This document shows positions 54,435-64,000 of a stretch of DNA of 64,000 nucleotides, piece by piece. Location: positions 248,001 to 312,000 of the forward strand of contig CP075528.1 in assembly GCA_025808875.1 (NCBI GenBank), written 5' to 3'. The notes under the pieces are model-generated. The model had not been told where the DNA came from and searched no databases. It worked only from the letters and a program-made list of their open reading frames with translations. The position numbers were made by a program, and so were the translations under genes. The DNA comes from Enhydrobacter sp. (GTDB lineage Bacteria > Pseudomonadota > Alphaproteobacteria > Reyranellales > Reyranellaceae). How positions within the stretch are numbered: position 1 is the stretch's first letter; the number at the start of each line of letters is the position of its first letter.

Positions 54435-55179
54435 GGTTCAGTAGCAGGAAGATCGCGATGCCGGCCATCGATACCAGCGCGAGTGCGGCGAACATGCGCG
54501 GGATCTTGAGCTGGTAGCCGGCCTCGAGGATGCGGAAGGCGAGGCCCGACGCCGTGCCGCCCGTGCCGGCGACGAACTCCGCGACGACGGCGCCGATCAA
54601 GGCGAGGCCACCCGAGATGCGCAGGCCGGCCAGGAAGTAAGGTAGCGCCGCCGGCAGTCTCAGGTAGCGCAAGGTCTGCCAGCGGCTCGCGTCGTAGAGA
54701 CGGAACAGGTCGACGAGATTCCGGTCGGCCGAATTGAGGCCGAGGATGGTGTTCGACAGGATGGGAAAGAACGCCACGATCCAGGCGCAGATCAGCAGGG
54801 AGAACAAGGTGTCGTTCACCCAGATGATGATCAGCGGTGCGATCGCCACGATCGGCGTAACCTGCAGGATGATGGCGTAGGGAAAGAGCGAGAGTTCCAG
54901 CCATCTCGACTGGGCGAACAGGATCGCCAGCAGGCCGCCCACCACTACGGCGGCGGCGAGCGCGAGGCCCGTGATTTCGAGCGTCACCCAGAGCGAACCT
55001 GACAGCGTGCCCCAGTCGGCGACCAGCGTCTTGGCGATCAACCATGGGCCGGGCAGGATGTAGGGCGGTATGCCGGCATGGCGAACCGACGCTTCCCACA
55101 GGCCGAGTACGGCGACGCCGACGATGAGGGGTGCGACGACCTTCTGCCAAGCCTCCGTGCGCTCGCGTCCCTCGCTCAT
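54376..55179 (-). CDS. ABC transporter permease, SsuC/TauC/NrtB type
   Basis: 267 aa with about six spans. The coupling motif region is LRLPAALPYFLAGLRISGGLALIGAVVAEF near residues 175-205. Family members import sulfonates, taurine, nitrate or pyrimidine precursors. ATG at 55179 overlaps the ATPase stop by ATGA. No matching binding protein is adjacent. Confidence 0.88.
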   Translation of the reverse strand: MSEGRERTEAWQKVVAPLIVGVAVLGLWEASVRHAGIPPYILPGPWLIAKTLVADWGTLSGSLWVTLEITGLALAAAVVVGGLLAILFAQSRWLELSLFPYAIILQVTPIVAIAPLIIIWVNDTLFSLLICAWIVAFFPILSNTILGLNSADRNLVDLFRLYDASRWQTLRYLRLPAALPYFLAGLRISGGLALIGAVVAEFVAGTGGTASGLAFRILEAGYQLKIPRMFAALALVSMAGIAIFLLLNLISHLALRHWHESEMDRER

Positions 55180-55946
55180 GCCACGGACGCCTCGACGAGC
55201 CGGGTTGAGACCATCCGGCACAGCGCGCCAAATTCAGCCGACGTCCTGTAGGCAGCGGGTCTCGGCATTGGCGTGTCCGTCGTGATGTCGGCGATCACGC
55301 GACCAGGCCGCGCCGCCATCACGACGATGCGCTGCGACAGGTAGGCCGATTCGAATATGGAGTGGGTGACGAATACCACGGTGAAGCGCGCCTGCTGCCA
55401 GAGTGCGAGCAAGTCGTCGTTCAGCTTCTGGCGCGTGATCTCGTCGAGCGCAGCAAACGGCTCATCCATCAGCAGGATACGAGGCTGGGTGACCAGCGCG
55501 CGGGCTATCGACACGCGCATTCTCATGCCACCCGACAGTTCGCGCGGATAGGCATTGAGGAACGAGCCGAGTCCGACGGCGTCGAGCGTTCGTCGCGCCC
55601 GCGCCGCCGCGTCGCGCCCGGGCATTTTCCGCAGCCGAAGCGGCAGCAGGACGTTCTGCTCGGCCGTCGCCCAGGGCATGAGCGTGGCGTCCTGAAAGAC
55701 GTAGCCCAGATCGGGGCGGTCCTGCGGCCAGTCGATCCGGCCCGATGAGGGCTCGCTGAGCCCTGCGATCATGCGCAGGACGGTGGTCTTGCCGCAGCCC
55801 GAGGGTCCCAGAAGACTGACGAACGCGCCGTCCTGGATCTCCAGAGCGACGCCGGTCACGGCTGTGGTGCCCGTCGCATAGCGCTTGGCGACGTCCTGGA
55901 GCCGGACGATCGGCCGACGAACCGGCGGTGGGTCGTTGCTGCGCAT
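55176..55946 (-). CDS. ABC transporter ATP-binding protein, SsuB/TauB type
   Basis: 256 aa. Walker A LLGPSGCGKTT, Q-loop VFQDATLMPWAT, signature LSGGMRMR, Walker B ILLMDEPFAALD and switch His THSIFE. The ATG at 55946 has GGGAGA about 10 nt upstream; a longer frame reaching 56033 has no family similarity. Divergent from a family-5 binding protein gene that belongs to a different transporter class. Confidence 0.9.
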   Translation of the reverse strand: MRSNDPPPVRRPIVRLQDVAKRYATGTTAVTGVALEIQDGAFVSLLGPSGCGKTTVLRMIAGLSEPSSGRIDWPQDRPDLGYVFQDATLMPWATAEQNVLLPLRLRKMPGRDAAARARRTLDAVGLGSFLNAYPRELSGGMRMRVSIARALVTQPRILLMDEPFAALDEITRQKLNDDLLALWQQARFTVVFVTHSIFESAYLSQRIVVMAARPGRVIADITTDTPMPRPAAYRTSAEFGALCRMVSTRLVEASVA

Positions 55947-56080
55947 ACGTCGTGTCTCCCGCTCTCTTATTGGACGAGATACCGCCAAAAGTGAACATTT
56001 CGTCACCCAGGAACCTCGTTCGACGCTCGCCAAGCCGGTTTGCCGAGTTACAATCCGGCCGCTTCGGCGAGGAGGCCACC

Positions 56081-57673
56081 ATGAACAAGCTTGTCTTGCG
56101 TGTGGCGTTTGTCGCGTTGTTTGCGAGCGTGGTTGCGGCTGGTACCGCTTTCGCCCAGAAGTCGGGCGGCACTCTCAAGATCCAGCATATGGACACACCC
56201 CCCAGCACCTCGATCCACGAGGAAGCGACGGTGTCTGCGGCAGTACCGTTCATGAGCGTGTTCAATAACCTCGTGATGTTCGACCAGAACGTCGCCAAGA
56301 ACAGCTTCGACTCCATCGTGCCCGATCTGGCGACCAAATGGAGCTGGAACGGCGACGGGCGTCAGCTGACCTTCACCTTGCGTCAAGGCGTAAAGTGGCA
56401 CGATGGTGAGCCATTCACCGCCAAGGACGTCGCCTGTACCTTCGATTTGCTCTTGAGTCCGGACAAGCTGCGGCGCAATCCGCGTCGTGCCTGGTACACG
56501 AACGTCGAAAAGACCACCGTCGACGGTGACTTTCAGGTCACCGTGCACCTCAAAGAGCCGCAACCTGCGCTGCTTGCCTTGCTGGCATCGGGCTACACCC
56601 CGATCTATCCCTGCCATGTGTCGCCGGCCGACATGCGCCGTAAGCCCGTAGGCACCGGTCCTTTCAAGCTCGCCGAATTCAAGATGAAGGAGAGCATCCG
56701 GCTGGTGAAGAACGAAGGCTACTGGAAGCAGGGCCGGCCCTATCTCGACGCCATCGAATTCACCATCATCCCGGATCGGTCGACACGCATGCTGGCCTTC
56801 ATCGCCGGCCGCTTTGACATGACCTTCCCGACCGATGTCACCGTGCCGTTGCTCAAGGACATCCGGAAGGAGGCGCCGCATGCGCAATGTACCCTGCGTG
56901 CCACCGGCGTCAGCACCAACCTGATCGTCAATCGCGACGCGCCTCCCTTCGACAACCCGAAGGTCAGGCGCGCCATGGCGTTGGCGCTCGACCGCCAGGC
57001 CTTCATAGACATCCTGAGCGAAGGCCAGGCCACCCAAGGAGGGGCGTTGCTGCCACCGCCCGACGGCGTCTGGGGCCTGCCGCCGGAAATGCTGAAGGGC
57101 GTCATCGGCCACGGCGACGTCGAGAAGAACCGCGCCGAGGCGCGCCACCTGATGAAGCAGGCGGGCTACGGCGAGGACAAGCGCCTGAAGATCAAGATCA
57201 GCACGCGCAACATCGCGCCATTCCGTGATCCGGCCGTGATTCTGATCGACCAGCTCCGCCACATCTTCGTCGACGGCGAGCTCGAGATCATCGACACCGC
57301 AGTGTACTACAGCCGCGTCTTCAAGAAGGACTACGTGGTCGCCCTCAACCTGACGGGCGCCGGCGTCGACGATCCCGACGTCGTCTTCCTCGAAGGCTAT
57401 GCCTGCGGCAGTTTGCGCAACTACAACAACTACTGCAGCGAGGAGATGACCAAGCTTTTCGCCGCGCAGTCGCGTGAAACAGACCAGAAGAAGCGGCAGA
57501 AGCTCGTCTGGGAGATCGACCGCAAGCTGCAGGAGGACATCGCGCGGCCGATCATCTCGCACAACAAGGCGGCAGGCTGCTGGCAGCCGCATGTCAAGGG
57601 CGTCACCCTGCATGTGAACAGCATCTACAACGGCACGCGCTTCGAAGACGTCTGGATCGACGACAAGAAATAG
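56081..57673 (+). CDS. Family-5 (DppA-like) ABC solute-binding protein, orphan
   Basis: 530 aa. Signal peptide 1-25 (VAFVALFASVVAAGTAFAQ). RQGVKWHDGEPFTAKDV near residue 103 and VRRAMALALDR near residue 300 are family-5 hallmarks. Ligands range from peptides to sugars and nickel. GAGGAGG before the ATG. No permease follows; a hairpin and a convergent small gene close it off. Confidence 0.9.
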   Translation: MNKLVLRVAFVALFASVVAAGTAFAQKSGGTLKIQHMDTPPSTSIHEEATVSAAVPFMSVFNNLVMFDQNVAKNSFDSIVPDLATKWSWNGDGRQLTFTLRQGVKWHDGEPFTAKDVACTFDLLLSPDKLRRNPRRAWYTNVEKTTVDGDFQVTVHLKEPQPALLALLASGYTPIYPCHVSPADMRRKPVGTGPFKLAEFKMKESIRLVKNEGYWKQGRPYLDAIEFTIIPDRSTRMLAFIAGRFDMTFPTDVTVPLLKDIRKEAPHAQCTLRATGVSTNLIVNRDAPPFDNPKVRRAMALALDRQAFIDILSEGQATQGGALLPPPDGVWGLPPEMLKGVIGHGDVEKNRAEARHLMKQAGYGEDKRLKIKISTRNIAPFRDPAVILIDQLRHIFVDGELEIIDTAVYYSRVFKKDYVVALNLTGAGVDDPDVVFLEGYACGSLRNYNNYCSEEMTKLFAAQSRETDQKKRQKLVWEIDRKLQEDIARPIISHNKAAGCWQPHVKGVTLHVNSIYNGTRFEDVWIDDKK

Positions 57674-57684
57674 CAGGCGCGCCG

Positions 57685-59782
<2,098 letters not shown>

Positions 59783-59944
59783 GACGCACCCTCCGCTTCG
59801 TCGTTGTGAATCATAGCCTAGGAGAGCGAGGCAACGCCGGCAAGGAACGGGCGCATGTCGGTGCGGCGCCGGCCCGGTTCAGCGTCGAACGATCCTGCGA
59901 ACGACAGCCTCGCACCGCGAACCTCGATCCAGGCCGTCGCGCTA

Positions 59945-59974
59945 TTGACAAGTTTTCGACACGAGCCCGATAGT
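59945..59974 (+). promoter_or_regulatory. Likely sigma-70 promoter of the Dpp-type operon
   Basis: TTGACA at 59945-59950 is a perfect -35 box. GATAGT at 59969-59974 follows after 18 bp as a fair -10. A start of transcription near 59981 would leave a leader of about 55 nt before the 60036 ATG. The region between the marR start and this operon is only 253 bp and holds no other gene. Confidence 0.5.
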
Positions 59975-60035
59975 CGAAGAGCCGCGCGTTTGAGTCCAAG
60001 AGCACCGAGTACAAGGCTGTCCTAGGGAGGAACTC

Positions 60036-61676
60036 ATGTTCCGGCAATTCGCGAGGGCCGCCGCCCTCGCTGGCGTCATGTCCGTCGCCGCGTTCACGCC
60101 GCTGCAGGCTCAGGACCAGAAGGGTACGCTCGTCTTCGCCGTCGAATCGCTGGGAGCGCAGACCCTCGACCCGATTCTCGAGGGTCGGCCCGGCAACGCC
60201 GTCTACCAGGCGGTGATGTACGACTCCCTGGTCGGCTTCAACTTCGAGAAGGGCGGCGTCGGCCCCGGCGTCGCCGAACGCTGGGAACTGTCGCCGGACG
60301 GCATGACCTGGACGTTCTTCATCCGGCCCGGCCAGACCTTCCACAACGGCGACAAGCTGACGGCGCACGACGTCAAGTTCAGCCTCGAACGCCAGATGGG
60401 GCCGGGGTCGCTCGCCGCCGCGGCGGCGACCATGCGGCGGACGATCAAGAGCGTCGAGGTGGTCGACGACCTGACGGTCAAGGTCCATACGACCAGCCCG
60501 CAGATCGGCCTGCCGGCGGGGTTGTCGCGCGCCGTGGCGCCGGAAGGCGCCATCATGCCGAAGAACTACATCGAGAAGGTCGGCGAGGAGGAGTATCGCA
60601 AGAAGCCGATCGGCAGCGGCCCGTGGAAGTTCGTGCGCAACGTGCCGGGCGATCGCATCGAGTTCACCGCGGTCACCACGCCGCACTGGCGCGGCCGGCC
60701 GCACTTCAAGGATCTGCACATCCTGCTGGTTCCGGAGGAGAGCACCCGCGTGGCAATGGTGCGCACCGGCGAGGCGGCGATCGCCTCGATCGGACCCGAG
60801 ACCATGCTGGGTGCGTCGCGTGCCGGCCTCGAGGTGCTGTCGGTGCCGGGCACGATGCAGGCGATCTTCCAGTTCTACGGCACCTGGCGGCCGGAGGTGA
60901 AGGATCAGCCGATCGCCAAGCCGCGCGTGCGCCAGGCACTGTCGCTTGCGATCGACCGCAAGCAGGTCATCGACCACGTGATGAACGGCAAGGCGCGCAC
61001 GCCGCATCCCTTCGCGACCTTCGGCTACACCGATTTCTTCAGCGCCGACCGCTGGAGCAAATGGGCGGCCGAGGCCTTTCGCTACGATCCGGCGCTGGCC
61101 AGGAAGATCCTCGCGGAGGAGGGATATCCCAACGGCTTCGAGCTCAAGTTCGCCAACACCGCCCTGCCGGGCACCCAGTACATGGTCGACATCGGCACGG
61201 CGATCGCCGACATGTGGACCAAGGTGGGCGTGAAGGTGACGCTTAAGCACTACGAGTGGGGCTCGTTCGCGCCGCTCGAGCGCGGCGACCAGGCGCAGCT
61301 CACGGGCTGGGCGTCGATGTATCGCACCGCCGGCCGGCCCGATGCGCCATGGCGCTACAACGGCGGCTTCTCGCCCGAGAGCACGCAGCGCCTGCTCGGC
61401 GACAAGGACAATTGCGCCGGGCCGTGCAAGGAGTTCGTCGACGTCTATCGCGCGCTCGGCTCGGAGCTGGATCGTGCCAAGCGCACCGCGCTGACCGACA
61501 GGATGGTCGAACTGGTCTCCAACACCTGGACGGTGGTCCCCATCATCGAGGGCATGGGCTACTACGCCATCAACACCAAGAAGGTCGGCCAGTTCGAGGC
61601 GATCGCCGGCCGGCACGAGCTGGGCGACGTCTTCGAGCGCATCCCGCGGCCCGAGCAGAAGCCCTGGAAGAAGTGA
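60036..61676 (+). CDS. Family-5 (DppA-like) ABC solute-binding protein
   Basis: 546 aa. Signal peptide about 1-25 (AALAGVMSVAAFTPLQAQ). GMTWTFFIRPGQTFHNGDKLTAHDV and VRQALSLAIDRKQVI mark the family. GGGAGGAACTC gives a strong ribosome site. First of a five-component-type operon; the permease gene starts 14 bp downstream. Peptide or glutathione-like ligands are typical, not certain. Confidence 0.93.
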   Translation: MFRQFARAAALAGVMSVAAFTPLQAQDQKGTLVFAVESLGAQTLDPILEGRPGNAVYQAVMYDSLVGFNFEKGGVGPGVAERWELSPDGMTWTFFIRPGQTFHNGDKLTAHDVKFSLERQMGPGSLAAAAATMRRTIKSVEVVDDLTVKVHTTSPQIGLPAGLSRAVAPEGAIMPKNYIEKVGEEEYRKKPIGSGPWKFVRNVPGDRIEFTAVTTPHWRGRPHFKDLHILLVPEESTRVAMVRTGEAAIASIGPETMLGASRAGLEVLSVPGTMQAIFQFYGTWRPEVKDQPIAKPRVRQALSLAIDRKQVIDHVMNGKARTPHPFATFGYTDFFSADRWSKWAAEAFRYDPALARKILAEEGYPNGFELKFANTALPGTQYMVDIGTAIADMWTKVGVKVTLKHYEWGSFAPLERGDQAQLTGWASMYRTAGRPDAPWRYNGGFSPESTQRLLGDKDNCAGPCKEFVDVYRALGSELDRAKRTALTDRMVELVSNTWTVVPIIEGMGYYAINTKKVGQFEAIAGRHELGDVFERIPRPEQKPWKK

Positions 61677-61689
61677 GACCCGCCACGTC

Positions 61690-62607
61690 ATGAAGCGCTA
61701 CATCGCGCGCCGGCTGATGCAGGGCGCGGTGTTGCTCTGCCTCGTGGCGACGATCGTGTTCTTCCTCGGGCGGCTGACCGGCAATCCGGTCGACCTCATG
61801 TTGCCCGAGGACGCCACCGCGGAAGATCGGGCCGCACTCGTTCAGACCCTGGGCCTCGACGGCTCGCTGTTCGATCAGTTCGCCATCTTCGTCGGCAATG
61901 CCGTGCAGGGTGACCTCGGCAACTCGATCCGCATGAAGCAGCCGGCCGCCGAGGCCTTCTTCGACCGGCTGCCCAATACGCTGGTGCTCATCCCCTGGGC
62001 GATCCTGCTCGGCATGATGCTCGGCATCCCGCTCGGCGTCGTGGCGGCGCTCAACCGTGGCGGCCTCCTCGACAGGGCGGCCGGCACGGTGGCCGTGCTG
62101 GGCATCGCCATGCCGAACTTCTGGCTGGGAATCCTGCTGATCTTCTTCTTCAGCGTCGAGCTCGGCTGGCTGCCGTCGGGCCGGATGGGCGGCCCCGAGC
62201 ACTACGTCCTGCCGGTCATCACCCTCGGCACCTTCCTCGTCGCCGGCTTCATGCGCATCACCCGCTCCTCGATGCTGGAGGTGATGGAAAGCGAGTTCGT
62301 CAAGCTCGCCCGCATCAAGGGGTTGAGCGAGAGTGTGGTGATCTGGAAGCACTGCCTGCGCAACGCGCTCATCCCGGTGCTGACCCTGTGGGGCGTCTTC
62401 GTCGGCAACCTCATCACCGGCGCGATCGTCACCGAGACGGTGTTCGCCTGGCCAGGCGTCGGCCGGCTCACCTACGAGGCCGTCATCTATCGCGACTTCC
62501 CGCTGCTGCAGGCCGTGATCATCCTGAAGTCCATCCTCATCCTCACCATCAACCTCGGCGTCGACATCCTCTATGCCTACGTCGACCCGCGCATCAGGCT
62601 GGCCTGA
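61690..62607 (+). CDS. Dpp-type ABC transporter permease, DppB-like
   Basis: 305 aa. Six spans. YIARRLMQGAVLLCLVATIVFFLGRLTGNP is the usual first helix region, and FVKLARIKGLSESVVIWKHCLRNALIPVLT carries the EAA coupling loop near residues 205-230. Two bp before the GTG of the second permease. Confidence 0.93.
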   Translation: MKRYIARRLMQGAVLLCLVATIVFFLGRLTGNPVDLMLPEDATAEDRAALVQTLGLDGSLFDQFAIFVGNAVQGDLGNSIRMKQPAAEAFFDRLPNTLVLIPWAILLGMMLGIPLGVVAALNRGGLLDRAAGTVAVLGIAMPNFWLGILLIFFFSVELGWLPSGRMGGPEHYVLPVITLGTFLVAGFMRITRSSMLEVMESEFVKLARIKGLSESVVIWKHCLRNALIPVLTLWGVFVGNLITGAIVTETVFAWPGVGRLTYEAVIYRDFPLLQAVIILKSILILTINLGVDILYAYVDPRIRLA

Positions 62608-62609
62608 CC

Positions 62610-63536
62610 GTGGCGCTCGCCGAACGTCCGCCCTCGCCCGAAACCGTCGCGCCGCGGCTGTCGCTGTGGCGCCTCGTCTGGCCGGCGCGGGTACCCGCGT
62701 TCGGGCGCCGCGCCGCGCGCGTGCCCTGGGTGCCGATCGCCATCATCGCCACGATCGTGGTGATGGCGCTGTTCGCGCCGCTGCTGGCGCCCCATTCGCC
62801 GATCGACCAGACCCTGCGCGACCGGCTGCTGCCGCCGGCGTGGATGGAGGGCGGCAGCACGAAGTACCTGCTCGGCACCGACGCTTTCGGGCGCGACACC
62901 CTGAGCCGGCTGATCTACGGCGCCAGAGTCAGCCTGCTGGTCGCCCTGCTGGCGCTGACCGCGGGCGGCGGCGTCGGCCTAGTCATCGGCATCGTCGCCG
63001 GCTATGTCGGCGGCGTGGTCGACGGCATCCTGATGCGCCTGGTCGACGCCGCCTTCACCTTCCCGGCGATCCTCTTCGCCCTGCTGCTCGCGGTGACGCT
63101 CGGGCAGGGCATGGGCACGCTGGTGACGGCCATCAGCCTGCTGCTGTGGGCGAGCTTCGCCCGCGTCATCCGCGGCGAGGTGCTGGCGCTGCGCCAGCGC
63201 GACTTCGTGGCGCTCGCCAAGGTGCGCGGCTGCTCGTCGCTGCGCATCATGGCGACCCACATCCTGCCCAACGTCCTCAACACCTTCATGGTGCTGGTCA
63301 CGCTCAACATCGGCGTCGTCATCATCGCCGAGGCCTCGCTCAGCTTCCTCGGCGCCGGCATCCCGCCGCCCACCCCGACCTGGGGCCTGATGATCTCGGA
63401 AGGCCGCGGCCGCATCGCCGACGCCTGGTGGGTGGCACTGATCCCGGGCATCGCCATCACGCTCCTCGTCCTGTCGGTCAACCTGTTCGGCGACTGGCTG
63501 CGCGACCGGCTCGATCCGAGGTTGCGCCAGCTGTGA
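62610..63536 (+). CDS. Dpp-type ABC transporter permease, DppC-like
   Basis: 308 aa from a GTG at 62610. A cytoplasmic tail of about 40 residues precedes span 1 (IAIIATIVVMALFAPLLAPHSP). LLGTDAFGRDTLSRLIYGAR and FVALAKVRGCSSLRIMATHILPNVLNT are the DppC marks, the latter holding the EAA loop. Stop overlaps the ATPase start by GTGA. Confidence 0.92.
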   Translation: MALAERPPSPETVAPRLSLWRLVWPARVPAFGRRAARVPWVPIAIIATIVVMALFAPLLAPHSPIDQTLRDRLLPPAWMEGGSTKYLLGTDAFGRDTLSRLIYGARVSLLVALLALTAGGGVGLVIGIVAGYVGGVVDGILMRLVDAAFTFPAILFALLLAVTLGQGMGTLVTAISLLLWASFARVIRGEVLALRQRDFVALAKVRGCSSLRIMATHILPNVLNTFMVLVTLNIGVVIIAEASLSFLGAGIPPPTPTWGLMISEGRGRIADAWWVALIPGIAITLLVLSVNLFGDWLRDRLDPRLRQL

Positions 63537-64000
63537 GCGCCGACACGGTCCTCGACGTCCGCAACCTGCACACGCACTTCTTCCTGCGGCGGGGCGTGGT
63601 CAAGGCGGTCGATGGCGTGAGCTTCTCGCTGCGGCGCGGCGAGGTGCTCGGCCTGGTCGGCGAATCGGGCTGCGGCAAGAGCCTGACCGCGCTGTCGGTG
63701 ATGCGCCTGCTGCCCAAGGGCGCGGCGCGCACGGTCGAGGGCGAGGTGCTGCTGGGCGGCGAGGACATCCTGCGGCGCTCGCCCGCCGAGATGCGCGAGA
63801 TCCGCGGCAGGCGCATCTCGATGGTGCTGCAGGATCCGCAGACGTCGCTCAACCCCGTGTTCTCGGTCGGCGACCAGCTGCGCGAGGCGATCGTGCGCCG
63901 ACGAAGCGGCGCCAGCCTGTCGGAGGTGATGAAGGAGGCGGTGGCGGCGCTGCGCCGGGTCGAGATCGCCGCGCCCGAGCAGCGCATCGGCCAGTATCCC
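63533..64000 (+). CDS. Dpp-type ABC transporter ATP-binding protein, DppD-like (partial)
   Basis: Starts at GTG 63533 and runs open to the right edge (156 codons visible). The N-terminus reads VLDVRNLHTHFFLRRGVVKAVDGV-type, then Walker A GESGCGKS near residues 42-49 and the Q-loop MVLQDPQTSLNP near 101-112, as in oligopeptide/dipeptide ATPases. The signature and Walker B lie beyond the window. A DppF-type second ATPase is expected next. Confidence 0.9.
   Translation, partial: MSADTVLDVRNLHTHFFLRRGVVKAVDGVSFSLRRGEVLGLVGESGCGKSLTALSVMRLLPKGAARTVEGEVLLGGEDILRRSPAEMREIRGRRISMVLQDPQTSLNPVFSVGDQLREAIVRRRSGASLSEVMKEAVAALRRVEIAAPEQRIGQYP

Overview
The window is GC-rich, tightly packed bacterial DNA. 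An aerobic-type (Cob) cobalamin route with CobG, class III CoA transferases, a PobA hydroxylase, DppABCD-type transporters and long chains of ATGA start/stop overlaps point to an aerobic alphaproteobacterium. A Reyranella- or Rhodospirillales-like soil or water organism fits, but the species is inference. I found no tRNA, rRNA, CRISPR array, insertion sequence or integrase.

Layout. (1) 1-905 has no convincing gene. It holds a hairpin, one copy of a dispersed double-hairpin repeat, three 9-bp tandem units and an array of GTGTCCCAC motifs in both orientations. (2) 0.9-7.4 kb is mixed metabolism: a class III aminotransferase; a minus-strand set of histone-deacetylase-like amidohydrolase, CoA transferase, ketopantoate reductase and ModA-like binding protein; and a threonine synthase-like enzyme. 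(3) 7.4-26.2 kb is a coenzyme F420 island. It has nine luciferase-like (LLM) flavin/F420 oxidoreductases, one of which closely matches F420-dependent glucose-6-phosphate dehydrogenase (Fgd). It also has a split-barrel PPOX/FDOR protein next to cofE, a 6-phosphogluconate dehydrogenase, the operon cofD-cofC-cofGH, and a hydantoinase/oxoprolinase pair (hyuA-hyuB) on the same strand. (4) 26.3-28.2 kb carries an SDR, a small basic protein and a GNAT-like protein. (5) 28.1-47.1 kb is a cobalamin synthesis cluster: cobC, cbiB, cobQ, cobO, a B12 riboswitch, cbtB-cbtA, a DUF1636 protein, cobW, cobN, cobG, cobH, cobI, cobJ, (cobK inverted), cobL, cobE, cobM, cobA, cobB and bluB. (6) 47.1-52.9 kb is a second B12 riboswitch followed by a methyltransferase-like gene, a BtuB-type receptor and btuF-btuC-btuD. 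(7) 52.9-64 kb holds a flavoprotein, a SsuBC/TauBC-type permease and ATPase, two family-5 solute-binding proteins, pobA, a marR regulator, and a Dpp-type ABC operon cut by the right edge.

How it fits together. In the F420 island, Fgd would reduce F420 with glucose-6-phosphate. The 6PGDH would act two steps further on in the same pentose-phosphate branch, and the LLM/FDOR enzymes would spend F420H2. Fo synthesis (CofGH), guanylyl transfer (CofC), side-chain transfer (CofD) and glutamylation (CofE) are all present, but no enzyme for reducing dehydro-F420-0 is obvious. The B12 region covers most of the aerobic corrin pathway plus cobalt and corrinoid import, with a riboswitch at each import module. 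cobF, cobS/cobT, cobP/cobU/cobV and cobR are not in the window.
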